Below are positions 1 through 9,902 of a stretch of 64,000 bases of DNA, piece by piece. Each line of letters starts with the position of its first letter. Position 1 is the first letter of the stretch. The translations under genes and the position numbers were made by a program. Source of the DNA: Acidobacteriota bacterium (GTDB lineage Bacteria; Acidobacteriota; Thermoanaerobaculia; Thermoanaerobaculales; Thermoanaerobaculaceae); contig PMLC01000029.1 in assembly GCA_003158745.1 (NCBI GenBank), forward strand, positions 1 through 64,000, in the 5' to 3' direction. The notes below the pieces were generated by a model. That model searched no databases and was not told the DNA's origin. It saw only the letters and a program-made list of their open reading frames with translations.

Positions 1-717
1 GACGCGCCGATGGAGATCTGCATGACCTTCAACGGTGTCGCGGACTCGCTAATCCGGCACGGTTTCGCGCGCCGGGCGGACGCGGCCGAGACGCTCGACC
101 TCCTCGACGTGGCCTGGGGGCGCGATCTCGTACAGTTCGGCGAGAACGTGCGTGAGAGCGTCAGCTTCATCTGCAACTGCTGCGGCTGCTGCTGCGAGGC
201 GATGATCGCGCAGCGCAGGTTCTCGGTGTTGCACCCCGTGCATACCACGAACTTCATCCCGCATCTCGATCCCGAGGCGTGTGCGGGGTGCGGCAAGTGC
301 GTGAACGCCTGCCCGGTGGGGGCGGTGAGCCTGGTCTCCGCCCACGATCCGCACCGCGCGGGGAAGAGGAAGGCCTTTCTCAACGAGGTGCTCTGCCTTG
401 GCTGCGGGGTGTGCGTGCGCAGGTGCAGCAAGGGCGCAATTACGCTGCGCGAGCGGCCGGAGCGGGTCATCACACCGGTGGATTCGGTCCACCGCGTGGT
501 GCTCATGGCCATCGAGAGGGGTAAGCTCGCCGAACTGCTGTTCGACCGCCACTACCTCGCCAGCCACCGCGCGATGGCGGCGCTCCTGGGCGCTATCCTC
601 AAGCTGCCTCCTTTCAAGCAGGCGATGGCAAGCCGCCAGATGCGCTCCCGGTATCTCGAGCGCCTGCTCGAGCGGCATCGGGCGCCGCGTGAGGCCGCTT
701 CGCAGCCGCGGGTGTGA
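1..717 (+). CDS. 4Fe-4S dicluster ferredoxin-domain protein (probably truncated by window start)
   Basis: Translation has CAGCGKCVNACPVGAV and CLGCGVCVRRCSKGAI ferredoxin motifs plus an upstream CNCCGCCCE cluster; frame is open to base 1. Confidence 0.8.
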   Translation, partial: DAPMEICMTFNGVADSLIRHGFARRADAAETLDLLDVAWGRDLVQFGENVRESVSFICNCCGCCCEAMIAQRRFSVLHPVHTTNFIPHLDPEACAGCGKCVNACPVGAVSLVSAHDPHRAGKRKAFLNEVLCLGCGVCVRRCSKGAITLRERPERVITPVDSVHRVVLMAIERGKLAELLFDRHYLASHRAMAALLGAILKLPPFKQAMASRQMRSRYLERLLERHRAPREAASQPRV

Positions 718-721
718 TCCG

Positions 722-857
722 GTAGAGGAGCAGGGGAGCCGAGGAGCTGAGGGGCAGAGGGGCAGGGGAGCTAGAGACTCCGCCCGTGGTCTTGCCGTTC
801 CTGGCTCCTCCGCTCCTCTGCGCCCATGCTCCTCTGCTCGTCTTGAACCTTCGAGCC
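722..857. repeat. Iterated-unit inverted repeat (GAGGAGC/GGGGAGC arm, CTCCTC arm, then reverse-complement TTCGAAGG unit)
   Basis: gaggagcaggggagccgaggagctgaggggcagagg ... ctcctccgctcctctgcgcccatgctcctctgctcg ... cttgaaccttcgagcc. Confidence 0.8.
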
Positions 858-901
858 TTGCCGCCGGCGAAGTGCTTCCGGAATGGGCCGTTCGGGACGC
901 G

Positions 902-2368
902 ATGTTAGAATCTCTCGCCGTGAAAAAGGCCGCGCGGTCGTCGCGCGCCCCGAATTCAGTCAAGGTCGGAATGATAGGGCTCGGGTGCGCCAAAAACCTG
1001 GTGGACGGGGAGGTCATGCTCGGTCACCTGGTTGAGCGGGGTGCGCGGATTGTGACCGACGTCAACGACGCCGAAGTCGTGATCGTGAACACTTGCGGTT
1101 TCATCGAGGACGCGAAACGCGAGTCCATCGAAGCCATCCTCGAGGTGGCGCAACGGAAGAGCGGCGGGGGCCTGCGCCGCCTGGTCGTGGCGGGGTGCAT
1201 GGCGCAGCGCTACGCCGCGGAGCTCGCCGCCGAGATCCCCGAGATCGACGCCTTCATTGGTCTGGACGAGCTGGACCGGGTCCCCGAGGCGGTGCTCGGC
1301 CGGCTGGGGCGGGCACACGTGCCCGACCAGCACCGGGCGCTGAAGCTGTACGACCATACCGCGCCGCGTCTGCTGGCGACCGGCGGGGTGTACGCCTACC
1401 TCAAGGTCGCGGAGGGGTGCGACAACCCCTGCTCGTTCTGCCACATCCCGCGCATGCGCGGGGCGTTCAGGTCGCGCACGCCGGCATCGCTGGTCGAGGA
1501 GGCCCGCAGGCTCGAGGAGATGGGCGTGCGGGAGCTCGTGCTCATCGCTCAGGACACGACGCGCTACGGCGAGGACCTCGGGCTCGGACGCTCGGGGCTA
1601 CGGCGATTGCTGGAGGACCTTCTTCGCGGCACGGCGATCGGGTGGATCAGGTTCATGTACGCATACCCGGCGACGCTGGACCACGGAATCTTCAAGCTAA
1701 TGGCGCGCGAGAGCCGGCTGGTGCCGTACCTCGACATCCCGCTGCAGCACGCCTCGCGTAAGGTCCTCAAGCTGATGAAGCGCGGCGGCGACGCCGGGAG
1801 CTACCGCGAGCTGATCGCTCGGGCGCGCCAGACGGTCCCCGAGCTTGCCGTGCGGACTACGTTCATCGTCGGGTTCCCGGGCGAAGGCGACGCGGAGTTC
1901 GCAGAGCTCGAGGCGTTCGTGGAAGAGGTCGGCTTCGACCACGTTGGAGTCTTCACCTACTCGTTCCAGGAGGAGAACCCCGGCGCGTCGCTCGGCGACC
2001 CTGTCGCGGCGCACACCAAGGAGCACCGGCGCAAACAGCTCATGAAGCGGCAGGAACGGATCAGCCGCGAGCGCAACAGGACGCTCAAGGGGAGCGAGCT
2101 CGCCGCTATCGTGGAAGGACCGAGCCCGGAGTCGGAGTACCTGCTCGAGGGACGGCTGCGCCGCCAGGCGCCGGAGGTCGACGGCCGGCTGCTGTTCTCG
2201 GAAGGAAGCGCGCGCGCCGGCGACCTCGTCGATGTCCGGATCGAGAAGACCTACGCGTTCGACCTGGTCGGGAAAATTTGCAGGGTCGTGGACCCCGCGT
2301 CTGCTCGGCGGGCACCGGCCATCCCTCAGCTCCTTCCGACGCTCCGATCGACCGCGGGCGGCGACTAG
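902..2368 (+). CDS. rimO: Ribosomal protein S12 methylthiotransferase RimO
   Basis: VGMIGLGCAKNLVDGEVMLG N-terminus, VNTCGFIEDAKRESI, radical SAM motif CDNPCSFCHIPRMRG, C-terminal TRAM-like region; ATG at 902 in frame with the longer ORF 398..2368. Confidence 0.93.
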   Translation: MLESLAVKKAARSSRAPNSVKVGMIGLGCAKNLVDGEVMLGHLVERGARIVTDVNDAEVVIVNTCGFIEDAKRESIEAILEVAQRKSGGGLRRLVVAGCMAQRYAAELAAEIPEIDAFIGLDELDRVPEAVLGRLGRAHVPDQHRALKLYDHTAPRLLATGGVYAYLKVAEGCDNPCSFCHIPRMRGAFRSRTPASLVEEARRLEEMGVRELVLIAQDTTRYGEDLGLGRSGLRRLLEDLLRGTAIGWIRFMYAYPATLDHGIFKLMARESRLVPYLDIPLQHASRKVLKLMKRGGDAGSYRELIARARQTVPELAVRTTFIVGFPGEGDAEFAELEAFVEEVGFDHVGVFTYSFQEENPGASLGDPVAAHTKEHRRKQLMKRQERISRERNRTLKGSELAAIVEGPSPESEYLLEGRLRRQAPEVDGRLLFSEGSARAGDLVDVRIEKTYAFDLVGKICRVVDPASARRAPAIPQLLPTLRSTAGGD

Positions 2369-2373
2369 CACCT

Positions 2374-3339
2374 ATGGAGATACTGCGCGATCCGGCGCTC
2401 TCGTCCGACCTGCCCCGCGGAGGCGTAATCACGGTCGGCAACTTCGATGGGGTCCACCGCGGCCACCAGCTGCTCCTGGCGGGAGCGGTGGAGCGCGCCC
2501 GGGAGCTTGGCGTGCCGGCCGTGGCCCTCACGTTCGACCCTCACCCGGAGAAGGTGCTGCGCCCCGGGTCGGGCCTCAAGCTCGTGACCACGAGGGCGCA
2601 GAAGGCGCAGCTCCTGGACCGGCTGGGTGTCGACACGCTGGTCGAACTCGGCTTCGACCGTAGGTTCGCCGCGACGACCGCCGCGGAGTTCGCCCGGGAG
2701 TTCCTGTTCCGCAGGCTCGCGCCGGCCGAGGTGAGGCTCGGAACCAACTTCCGTTTCGGCGCCGGACGGATGGGGGACGTGCACTTCCTCTCCGTGTTGG
2801 GGCACGACCTGGGGTTCTCGGTCGTCGGTGTGGAACCCCTGCTCGAGGGCGACGAGATGATCTCCTCGACGCGGCTCCGCCAGGAGATCGCCCACGGTCG
2901 CGCGGACGAGGTGCGGAGCCTTCTCGGTCGCCCGTACTTCGTCGATGGGAAAGTCTACAGGGGCGAACGGATGGGGCGGAAGCTCGGTTTCCCGACGATC
3001 AACGTGGAGGTCGAGAACGAACTCCTGCCGGCTCACGGCGTATACGTCACGGCCGTTCACATCCCGTCGTTCTCTCGCGTGTTCCCCTCGGTGACCAACA
3101 TCGGCGTGCGTCCGACCGTGTACGAGAACTACCACGTCACGGTGGAGAGCCACGTCCTGAACTTCGCCGGCGACGTCTATCGGGAGCCCGTTCGGCTCTA
3201 CTTCCTCAGGCGTGTCCGCGAAGAGATGGTGTTTGCCTCGAGCGTCGAGCTCGTGGCGCAGATCCGGCGCGACGCGGATGTGGCGAGCCTGTACTTCAGC
3301 CGCGAGGGTCTGCCGGAGGAGGAGCTGGTGCGGCGGTGA
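2374..3339 (+). CDS. ribF: Bifunctional riboflavin kinase/FAD synthetase
   Basis: VGNFDGVHRGHQLLL, FDPHPEKVL, GRPYFVDGKVYRGERMGRKLGFPTIN motifs. Confidence 0.93.
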   Translation: MEILRDPALSSDLPRGGVITVGNFDGVHRGHQLLLAGAVERARELGVPAVALTFDPHPEKVLRPGSGLKLVTTRAQKAQLLDRLGVDTLVELGFDRRFAATTAAEFAREFLFRRLAPAEVRLGTNFRFGAGRMGDVHFLSVLGHDLGFSVVGVEPLLEGDEMISSTRLRQEIAHGRADEVRSLLGRPYFVDGKVYRGERMGRKLGFPTINVEVENELLPAHGVYVTAVHIPSFSRVFPSVTNIGVRPTVYENYHVTVESHVLNFAGDVYREPVRLYFLRRVREEMVFASSVELVAQIRRDADVASLYFSREGLPEEELVRR

Positions 3340-4325
3340 ACGTGGCGCTGGCGGTCCCGGTCGCCTTCTGGGCAGTCCTCAGTGTTGCCGCGTTCCTGTT
3401 CCTGTGGCTCGATCGTTACCAGTTCGACCTGGTGCCCTGGCTGGCTGGGGTTGCAGCGTGGGGTTTTGCGGGTCCGGCGGTGCTGGCGGCGGTGGGCGCT
3501 CGGCTGCCGCAGTTGCTGACCGCCCCTGTCATGGGCAGCCCGGTTCCGGAGCTCTGGTTGACACTCCCGGCGCTGGCTGTGGTGCTCCCGTGCATCGGAG
3601 TGGCCCTGCCGGTCGCGGCGGTCGCCCGCTCGCGCTTCCTGGAGGGACCCTCGAGCGGCGCCGTCTTCGGGGTCACGGCGGGACTGGCGTTCTCGCTGGG
3701 CATGCACCTTCTCGTCGTGACACGGGCCGCCTGGCATCCGAGTCTGGCCGCGCTGGTCTTCGTGGGTCTCCTCCACGCAGCCGTCGGCGCGGTTCTCGGC
3801 GCCGGAATCGGTCTGGCCAAGCTGGCGGCGCTGCCCCATCTGCGCATCCCCGCTGTCCTGAGCGCGGTGACGGCCGCCGCCGGGATCGGCGCTCTCCTCG
3901 TCCTCGGAGCGGTCTCGTGCTGGACGAACTGGGGCGAAGTCAGCGCTGCCTGCAATCTGGCGCTCGCTGCGCTAGAACTGGCCGTCCTCCTCGGGGTGTT
4001 CGGCTTCTCGATCTCGTACGAGCGGCGAGTGCTTGCCGGTCAACTCGCCGAAGAGGTGGCCCTCGGCGTGCTACCGGGGTGGGCTGTGCAGGTTCTACCG
4101 AGCTACCGGCGCCGCATCTGCTCCGACTGGTGGGAACGGCGGGACGAACGTCGTGAGATCCTCCGGTTGCTCACGGGCCTGGCGTTCAGGAAGTACAGGC
4201 TGCGAAAGCTGCCCGAGAAGCGGGCCCGGCTGTACGGCCTCGAGGTCGGACGGCTTCGACAGCGTGCGCGTCTGCTTCTCGCGCTGCCACCGACGTCGAC
4301 AGCCGCGGCGTCGCGGGAGGAATGA
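3336..4325 (+). CDS. Polytopic membrane protein, possibly degenerate PrsW-like
   Basis: Multiple hydrophobic segments; overlaps ribF stop; segment GAVFGVTAGLAFSLGMHLLV vaguely PrsW-like. Confidence 0.6.
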   Translation: MNVALAVPVAFWAVLSVAAFLFLWLDRYQFDLVPWLAGVAAWGFAGPAVLAAVGARLPQLLTAPVMGSPVPELWLTLPALAVVLPCIGVALPVAAVARSRFLEGPSSGAVFGVTAGLAFSLGMHLLVVTRAAWHPSLAALVFVGLLHAAVGAVLGAGIGLAKLAALPHLRIPAVLSAVTAAAGIGALLVLGAVSCWTNWGEVSAACNLALAALELAVLLGVFGFSISYERRVLAGQLAEEVALGVLPGWAVQVLPSYRRRICSDWWERRDERREILRLLTGLAFRKYRLRKLPEKRARLYGLEVGRLRQRARLLLALPPTSTAAASREE

Positions 4326-4352
4326 CCACAGCGGCCGCCGCGCGACCGGTCG

Positions 4353-4358
4353 TATACT
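4353..4358 (+). promoter_or_regulatory. Possible -10 box (TATACT) upstream of metK
   Basis: TATACT about 65 nt upstream of the metK GTG start; no convincing -35. Confidence 0.35.
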
Positions 4359-4422
4359 GCTGTCCAAAGTCGAGCCAGGGACTGGTGGGCTAGGGTCCAG
4401 CCCAGGCTAATGGAGAGAGACC

Positions 4423-5619
4423 GTGAACAGCCGAGGAATCCACGTCTTCACGTCGGAGTCGGTGACCGAGGGTCACCCGGACAAGGTTTGCGACCAGATC
4501 TCGGACGCGGTGCTGGACGAGGTGCTGCGCCAGGACATCAAGGCCGACCGCGTCGGCCAGGGGCGGGTTGCCTGCGAGAGCTTCATCACCGTCGGGCTCG
4601 TTATCGTCGGCGGCGAGATCACCACCGACGGGTGGGTCGACGTTCAGGACCTGGTGCGCGGCCTGATCCGCGACATCGGCTACACCGACGCCCGGTACGG
4701 CTTCAACCATGCCACCTGCGGCATCCTCAACGCGATCGGGCGGCAGTCCGGGGACATCGCGCAGGGGGTCGACACCGGCGGCGCCGGCGACCAGGGACTG
4801 ATGGTCGGGTACGCCTGCGACGAGACGCGCGAGCTGATGCCCACGCCGATCACCCTTGCGCACAAACTGACCCGGCGCCTCGCCGAGGTGCGGCGCAAGG
4901 GTGTGCTTCCGTACCTCGGCCCGGACGGCAAATCTCAGGTGACGGTCGAGTACCGGGAGGGGAGGCCGCACCGCATCGACACCGTGGTGATCTCGTCGCA
5001 GCACACCGAGGACATCCTCAACCGGAAGGGCGACCGCATCACGGCCGCGGCGCGCGACGAGATCATCGAGAAGGTCGGCCTCGCGGTGCTGCCGAAGAGG
5101 CTGGTCGACTCGAAGACCCGGTTCCTGGTCAACCCGACCGGGAAGTTCGTCATCGGCGGCCCGCAGTCGGACACCGGCATGACGGGGCGCAAGATCATCG
5201 TGGACACCTACGGCGGCTGGGCTCCGCACGGCGGCGGCGCGTTCTCCGGCAAGGACCCGACAAAGGTGGACCGCTCGGCCACCTACATGGCCCGCCACAT
5301 TGCCAAGAACATCGTCGGCGCGAAGCTCGCGCGCGAAGCTCTCGTGCAACTCGCCTACGCGATTGGCGTTGCGGATCCGGTCTCCGTCATGGTCGATACC
5401 AACGGCACCGGCGTGCTCCCGGACGATAGGCTCACCAAGCTCGTGCGCGAGGTCTTCCCGTTGACGCCGCGCGGCATCATCAAGGAACTCGACCTGCTGC
5501 GGCCGATCTACCGGATAACTGCCAGCTACGGGCACTTCGGCCGGTCGGAGCCCGAGTTTCGCTGGGAGAGCCTCCACCACGTCGACGCCCTCAAAGACGC
5601 CGCTAAACGTCAAGGGTGA
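4423..5619 (+). CDS. metK: S-adenosylmethionine synthetase
   Basis: [61 protein letters not shown] motifs; GTG start with GGAG upstream. Confidence 0.95.
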   Translation: MNSRGIHVFTSESVTEGHPDKVCDQISDAVLDEVLRQDIKADRVGQGRVACESFITVGLVIVGGEITTDGWVDVQDLVRGLIRDIGYTDARYGFNHATCGILNAIGRQSGDIAQGVDTGGAGDQGLMVGYACDETRELMPTPITLAHKLTRRLAEVRRKGVLPYLGPDGKSQVTVEYREGRPHRIDTVVISSQHTEDILNRKGDRITAAARDEIIEKVGLAVLPKRLVDSKTRFLVNPTGKFVIGGPQSDTGMTGRKIIVDTYGGWAPHGGGAFSGKDPTKVDRSATYMARHIAKNIVGAKLAREALVQLAYAIGVADPVSVMVDTNGTGVLPDDRLTKLVREVFPLTPRGIIKELDLLRPIYRITASYGHFGRSEPEFRWESLHHVDALKDAAKRQG

Positions 5620-6010
5620 GCATCGCCCCGAAGCGGCCGCCGCGCCGGCGTGGGCGCAGGTCGTGGTACGTCGCCGCCTTGACCTCTATCTCGGGCATCG
5701 TGCCGGCGGGCAGCGGGCCGACCTCGAGGGTCGCCCCGGCTGCGTTCGCCTCGAAGTCCGTCGCGATCTCGTGGCGCACATACAGTGCGAACAGGGCCTC
5801 GTTCACGGCTCGCACGAGTTGTGACGGCAGGTCCTGCGGCCAGGGTCGGATCGCGAACCGGCGCCGTCCTGCGGCCTGCGGTTTCGTGCCCAGGGCCAGT
5901 GTCATAGCGGCGAGAACGGCGTTGCAGATGAGTTCGCGTTCGTTGTCGCCCCAGATCGCGACTCGCAGGTCGGCACCGTGCGCGAGGGTGCGAAACCGCG
6001 GTCGGCTCAT
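5603..6010 (-). CDS. Archease-like protein
   Basis: N-terminal [25 protein letters not shown] and C-terminal [12 protein letters not shown]...MLTLDV match the archease fold signature (KAVTYHDL...LDV). Confidence 0.75.
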   Translation of the reverse strand: MSRPRFRTLAHGADLRVAIWGDNERELICNAVLAAMTLALGTKPQAAGRRRFAIRPWPQDLPSQLVRAVNEALFALYVRHEIATDFEANAAGATLEVGPLPAGTMPEIEVKAATYHDLRPRRRGGRFGAMLTLDV

Positions 6011-6057
6011 GGTGTGCAGTTTAGCGAACGGCGCTGGTCTGCCGTAAACTGCTAGAA

Positions 6058-7443
6058 GTGGTCCGTCTCGGATACGTGATCGGTGTCGCGGTGGCCGGGG
6101 CCGCGGCCGTCGCCGGCGTGGCCTTGGTGCGCGGCCGGGGGGTCAGCGGGGGAGCCCGCGCCGTGTCCGATGCGCGTGCCGCCATGGTGCGGCTCGGGTA
6201 CGAGCCGATCGGCGAGCCGACGGCAAGCTTCGAGGGCGACCAGGAGCTGGCGTGGGCACTTGAGCGGGCCAAGCCGGGCCCGGACGGCGTCAGCCTGGCG
6301 CGGGGCGAGGGCGGCGCGCTGCGCTGGCGCGTGGTCTTCCCCGGCGGTGGCGAGACTCAGGTCACCATCGATGGGCTCGTCTGGTCGCTGCGCAGGCCGG
6401 TCCCCACGGCGCCCGGTCCGGACCTCTTTCCATCGCTTGCCCGAGCCCGCGTCGAAGCGGCTGTGGCCCAGGCTGTCACTGACCCGGCAGCGTGGCATCT
6501 CGTGCGCGCGCAGAGTTGGAGGGAAGGCGGTCATACCTGGGAACGGGCCTGGTTCGTCGGCGGTTCCGGGCCGCTCCCGTCGGGCTGGAGACGCGAGCTG
6601 GAGCTGGAGATGGTCGGCTCGACGGTGGTGTCGTGGCGGCGCCTCGTCCACCCCTTCGGCATCGATCTCGGCGTCGTGACCGGTCGCATGGCGGAACTCC
6701 GGATGCTCCGTCGACCGGCGATGCTCGGCCTCGCGATCCTCGTGGTTGGCGTCTTGGTCGCGGGAGCTGAGGCCGTGGCCTACCGTGAAACCGTCGCGCC
6801 GCTTCGCGGGATCGCGTATGGGATTGTGGTCGTGCTCGCCGGCGGTTTTGCGGGTGACGCCCTGACCGCAGCTCCGCTTGAGGGCGTCGTGCTCGCGGCC
6901 GTGATCGCGGTGATGCCCGCATGGACTGCCCTGCCCCGATCGCGGCTCCGCTTCGGCCCGGCAGCCGGCGTGGCGCTGGCCGGGCTGACGCTGGCTGGCC
7001 GCGCGTTCATTCTCGGGGCCGGCGGCTGGGTGCCCGTGACGTCGCCTGTTCCGGCCGACATGGGGGCGAGCCGCCTTCTGGCGGAGTCGTGGGTTCCCGC
7101 CCTTGTGGAGGAGCCCTTGCTCAGGGGGGCGCTGCCCGCGCTGGCCGCTCCGGTGGTCGGGTGGTGGGGGGCGGCTCTGCTCGCTGCGCCGGTCGGCGCG
7201 CTTCTTCATCCACTGCCCGCGGTCCCGTTGCTGTCCTCCATCGCCCTTGAGCTCGTCCTCCAGGCTGGGCTCGCGATCGTGGCCCGGTACGCGGGCGTCG
7301 GGGGGGCCGTGCTCGCGCGTGGGACGTGCGAAGCCCTGGTGAGGAGGGCATCGTTCCCGGTCGGCTCGGAATTTGACCGCATCGCCCTCCTGGGGGTCGC
7401 GGTCGGTGTGGTCTTGTTGCTATGGCCTCGACGCCGCGAGTGA
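6058..7443 (+). CDS. CPBP (CAAX/Abi) family intramembrane metalloprotease
   Basis: VEEPLLRGALPAL (EExxxR) followed by GALLHPLPAVP in a multi-TM C-terminal domain. Confidence 0.65.
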   Translation: MVRLGYVIGVAVAGAAAVAGVALVRGRGVSGGARAVSDARAAMVRLGYEPIGEPTASFEGDQELAWALERAKPGPDGVSLARGEGGALRWRVVFPGGGETQVTIDGLVWSLRRPVPTAPGPDLFPSLARARVEAAVAQAVTDPAAWHLVRAQSWREGGHTWERAWFVGGSGPLPSGWRRELELEMVGSTVVSWRRLVHPFGIDLGVVTGRMAELRMLRRPAMLGLAILVVGVLVAGAEAVAYRETVAPLRGIAYGIVVVLAGGFAGDALTAAPLEGVVLAAVIAVMPAWTALPRSRLRFGPAAGVALAGLTLAGRAFILGAGGWVPVTSPVPADMGASRLLAESWVPALVEEPLLRGALPALAAPVVGWWGAALLAAPVGALLHPLPAVPLLSSIALELVLQAGLAIVARYAGVGGAVLARGTCEALVRRASFPVGSEFDRIALLGVAVGVVLLLWPRRRE

Positions 7444-8672
7444 AACTCCTGCTGGCCGGAGCCGGGGCCGTCGTCCTCGGTGCGGCAGCGCTGACGGTGC
7501 CCATTCCGCCGCGCGGCCAGCCGGCGCCCGAGTCGCCTGAATCGGCCGCCGAGCGGGCTGAGTCCACGCTTCCGGCCCTTGGGGTGCTCTGGGGCAAGGT
7601 CCGCGGCTGGGAGAGGGTCGGTGGGGGTTGGACCGTTTTCTGGCAACCTGCCCACGGGATGTGGGTCGTGCGTGCATGGGTGCCCGACGATGGCGGCGAG
7701 ATCCGATGGCGAATCGAAGCGGCTCCGTGGCTTCCGGGCGCGCGCCTTTCGGAACGTGCGGCTCGTGCGCTAACGGGGTTCGATGCCGGAACGGCGCAGG
7801 AGCGTGAACGGCTCGCTCGCCGCGACTGGCTGCTTGACGGATCGAGGCTACTCGGCGCTCTGCCGGCGGGAGGCGAGCTGCCTGTACGGCAGTTCCGGCA
7901 CCGACCGATCGTGGAGGCGGTGCTGATGGGCCTGCTGCTCGCGGGGGCTGCGGCGCGGCATCTGGTACCCGGCTCTCCTTCGCTGCTCTGGCGGCACGTG
8001 GTTGTCTGGTCATCGGCGCTCCTGGTCCCTCTTCTGCCGTGGCTCTCCGCGCTGGCGCCGCCTTCGTTTCAGCCCGGCGTCCGCCCGTGGGTCGGCGAGC
8101 TCGCGTTCGGAACGGCTGTGACGATTCTGCTTGGCGCACTGCTGTTCGCGGCCCATCGCTTTCCCGCGGTCGCCGGAACTCCTCCAGCCGCCTGGCTGCC
8201 GGCGGCGCTGGCCATCGGTGTGGTGGCAGGCCGGCTGGAGCCCGGGGAGTGGCTGCTGTCGGTGGCCGGGTTGACGTTCGGGATGCCAGCGCTCGCCGCC
8301 CTCGCCGTGCTCGCCGGGTGGCTTGCAGGGCTCGCGGCGGACGGACTCCGAGAGCTGCTGCGCTTCATGGGGGGCGCGCGGGGTTTCGTCCTCGCGTGTC
8401 TCGGCATCGGCGCCGTGGTGGTTGCGGGCCCGTGGCTGAGTGTCGCGTTCGCCGTCGTGGCCGCCGCCGCCAGTGACCGGGGGCGAGGTACGTGGCTGAC
8501 GACCTCTGTGATGTGGGGGTGGGTCGTCGGCAGTCTCTGGTCGCTTGCCGAATGGGAGCCCCCCTTGCAGGACGCTCTCGTGCTCCTGCTCCTCGCGTTT
8601 GGAGTTGCGACCGTCACCGCGCTCGTATCAGGCGTAGGCAGAACCCCTGAGGCGTCGGTCGCAGATCGCTGA
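7422..8672 (+). CDS. Hypothetical membrane protein (soluble N-terminal part, multi-TM C-terminal part)
   Basis: ORF overlaps the preceding gene; hydrophobic helices; coding-strand consistency. Confidence 0.6.
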   Translation: MASTPRVKLLLAGAGAVVLGAAALTVPIPPRGQPAPESPESAAERAESTLPALGVLWGKVRGWERVGGGWTVFWQPAHGMWVVRAWVPDDGGEIRWRIEAAPWLPGARLSERAARALTGFDAGTAQERERLARRDWLLDGSRLLGALPAGGELPVRQFRHRPIVEAVLMGLLLAGAAARHLVPGSPSLLWRHVVVWSSALLVPLLPWLSALAPPSFQPGVRPWVGELAFGTAVTILLGALLFAAHRFPAVAGTPPAAWLPAALAIGVVAGRLEPGEWLLSVAGLTFGMPALAALAVLAGWLAGLAADGLRELLRFMGGARGFVLACLGIGAVVVAGPWLSVAFAVVAAAASDRGRGTWLTTSVMWGWVVGSLWSLAEWEPPLQDALVLLLLAFGVATVTALVSGVGRTPEASVADR

Positions 8673-8720
8673 TCGATTCGACAGGGGCAACCACGCCCAT
8701 TTTGAGGCTATCATCGGCGC

Positions 8721-9902
8721 GTGCGAACGGCCTGGTTCATCGCGGCAAGGCTGCTCCGGAGGCGCGAGACCGCCCTCCTGAGGACGAGTGCGCTCGCGGC
8801 GTTGCTGGCCGTGGCGCTCGGCGTCGCCTCGCTGGTCGTTGTGCTGGCACTGATGAGCGGCTACTCCGCGGCTCTCCGGGCAGGAGTGCTCGCTGCGAGC
8901 GGGCACCTTGTGATTCTCACGACCCCCGGCCTTCCGGCGGACCAGATTGCCGCGGCCGCGACGCGTGTCGCCGCGGTCCCGGGGGTGACCCGGGTTGGCA
9001 CGGTCGTGTACCTCCCCGGAATGCTCTTCCCGCGCACCGGTGGGAGCGCGGAGCTGGTGAGCGTCCGCGCAGGCTCTTCGCCGCCTCCGTTCGCCCACGT
9101 CCGGATCGCTGATGTCGGGGGGCCGCTTCCAGTCGCCGTGGGGCTCGGTGTTGCGCGCAGGCTCGGCGCGCGGGACGGCGATGTGCTGGCACTCCAGGTG
9201 GTGACCGGAGGTGCGCCCCGGGCCGTCACGGTGCGGGTCGGGCAGATATTTTCGACCGGTTTCGCCGAGCTGGACGAGCGGTTCATGGTGGCGGACCTAG
9301 CCGGCCTGCGCCGCCGCGTGTCGTCGTTGCCTGTGGGCGGCCTCGAGGCGTGGCTAGCTGACCCGGACCGAGCCGAAGCGCTGCGCGATCGGGTCGAGGC
9401 GGCGTGCGGCAAGGGATCCATCGTCACCACGTGGCAGGAGAGCAACCGCAACCTCTTCGCCGCGCTGCGCTGGCAGAAGATCTCCCTGGGGCTCGTGCTC
9501 TCGCTCGTGCTCGGGGTCGGCGCTTTCGAAGTGGCGTCCGCGCTCGTGGTCATGGTGACCGAGAAGCGGCGGGCGTTCGGCGTGCTGCTTGCGCTCGGAG
9601 GGCCGCCGAGTCTGGTCCGGCGGACGATCGTGCTGGCCGGGGCAGCGCTCGGTGGCGCCGGAGTCCTGGCTGGAGTGGGGTTGGGCGTGCTCGTCGTGCT
9701 CGTGCTGACGGTGCTCGGCATCCCCCGATTCCCTCCGGACATCGCCAGTATCTACATGGTTGATACCATCCCGTTGCGGCTTCTCCCTGGGGACCTTGCC
9801 TTCGTCCTGGGGCTGAGCATGGTCGAGGTCGTGCTGGCCGCAATGTTGCCCGCGAGTCGGGCCTCGCGCCGAGAACCCGTCGAGGTGCTGCGGTGGGTCT
9901 GA
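8721..9902 (+). CDS. FtsX/LolC-E-like ABC transporter permease
   Basis: N-terminal TM, large extracytoplasmic domain, C-terminal TMs with VVMVTEKRRAFGVLLALGGPPSLVRRTIVLAGAALG typical of FtsX-domain permeases. Confidence 0.75.
   Translation: MRTAWFIAARLLRRRETALLRTSALAALLAVALGVASLVVVLALMSGYSAALRAGVLAASGHLVILTTPGLPADQIAAAATRVAAVPGVTRVGTVVYLPGMLFPRTGGSAELVSVRAGSSPPPFAHVRIADVGGPLPVAVGLGVARRLGARDGDVLALQVVTGGAPRAVTVRVGQIFSTGFAELDERFMVADLAGLRRRVSSLPVGGLEAWLADPDRAEALRDRVEAACGKGSIVTTWQESNRNLFAALRWQKISLGLVLSLVLGVGAFEVASALVVMVTEKRRAFGVLLALGGPPSLVRRTIVLAGAALGGAGVLAGVGLGVLVVLVLTVLGIPRFPPDIASIYMVDTIPLRLLPGDLAFVLGLSMVEVVLAAMLPASRASRREPVEVLRWV

Noticed and set aside
4365-4422. Assignment of the metK leader to a known SAM riboswitch class
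   Set aside because: Could not match SAM-I, SAM-II or SAM/SAH consensus by eye; kept only as an untested candidate
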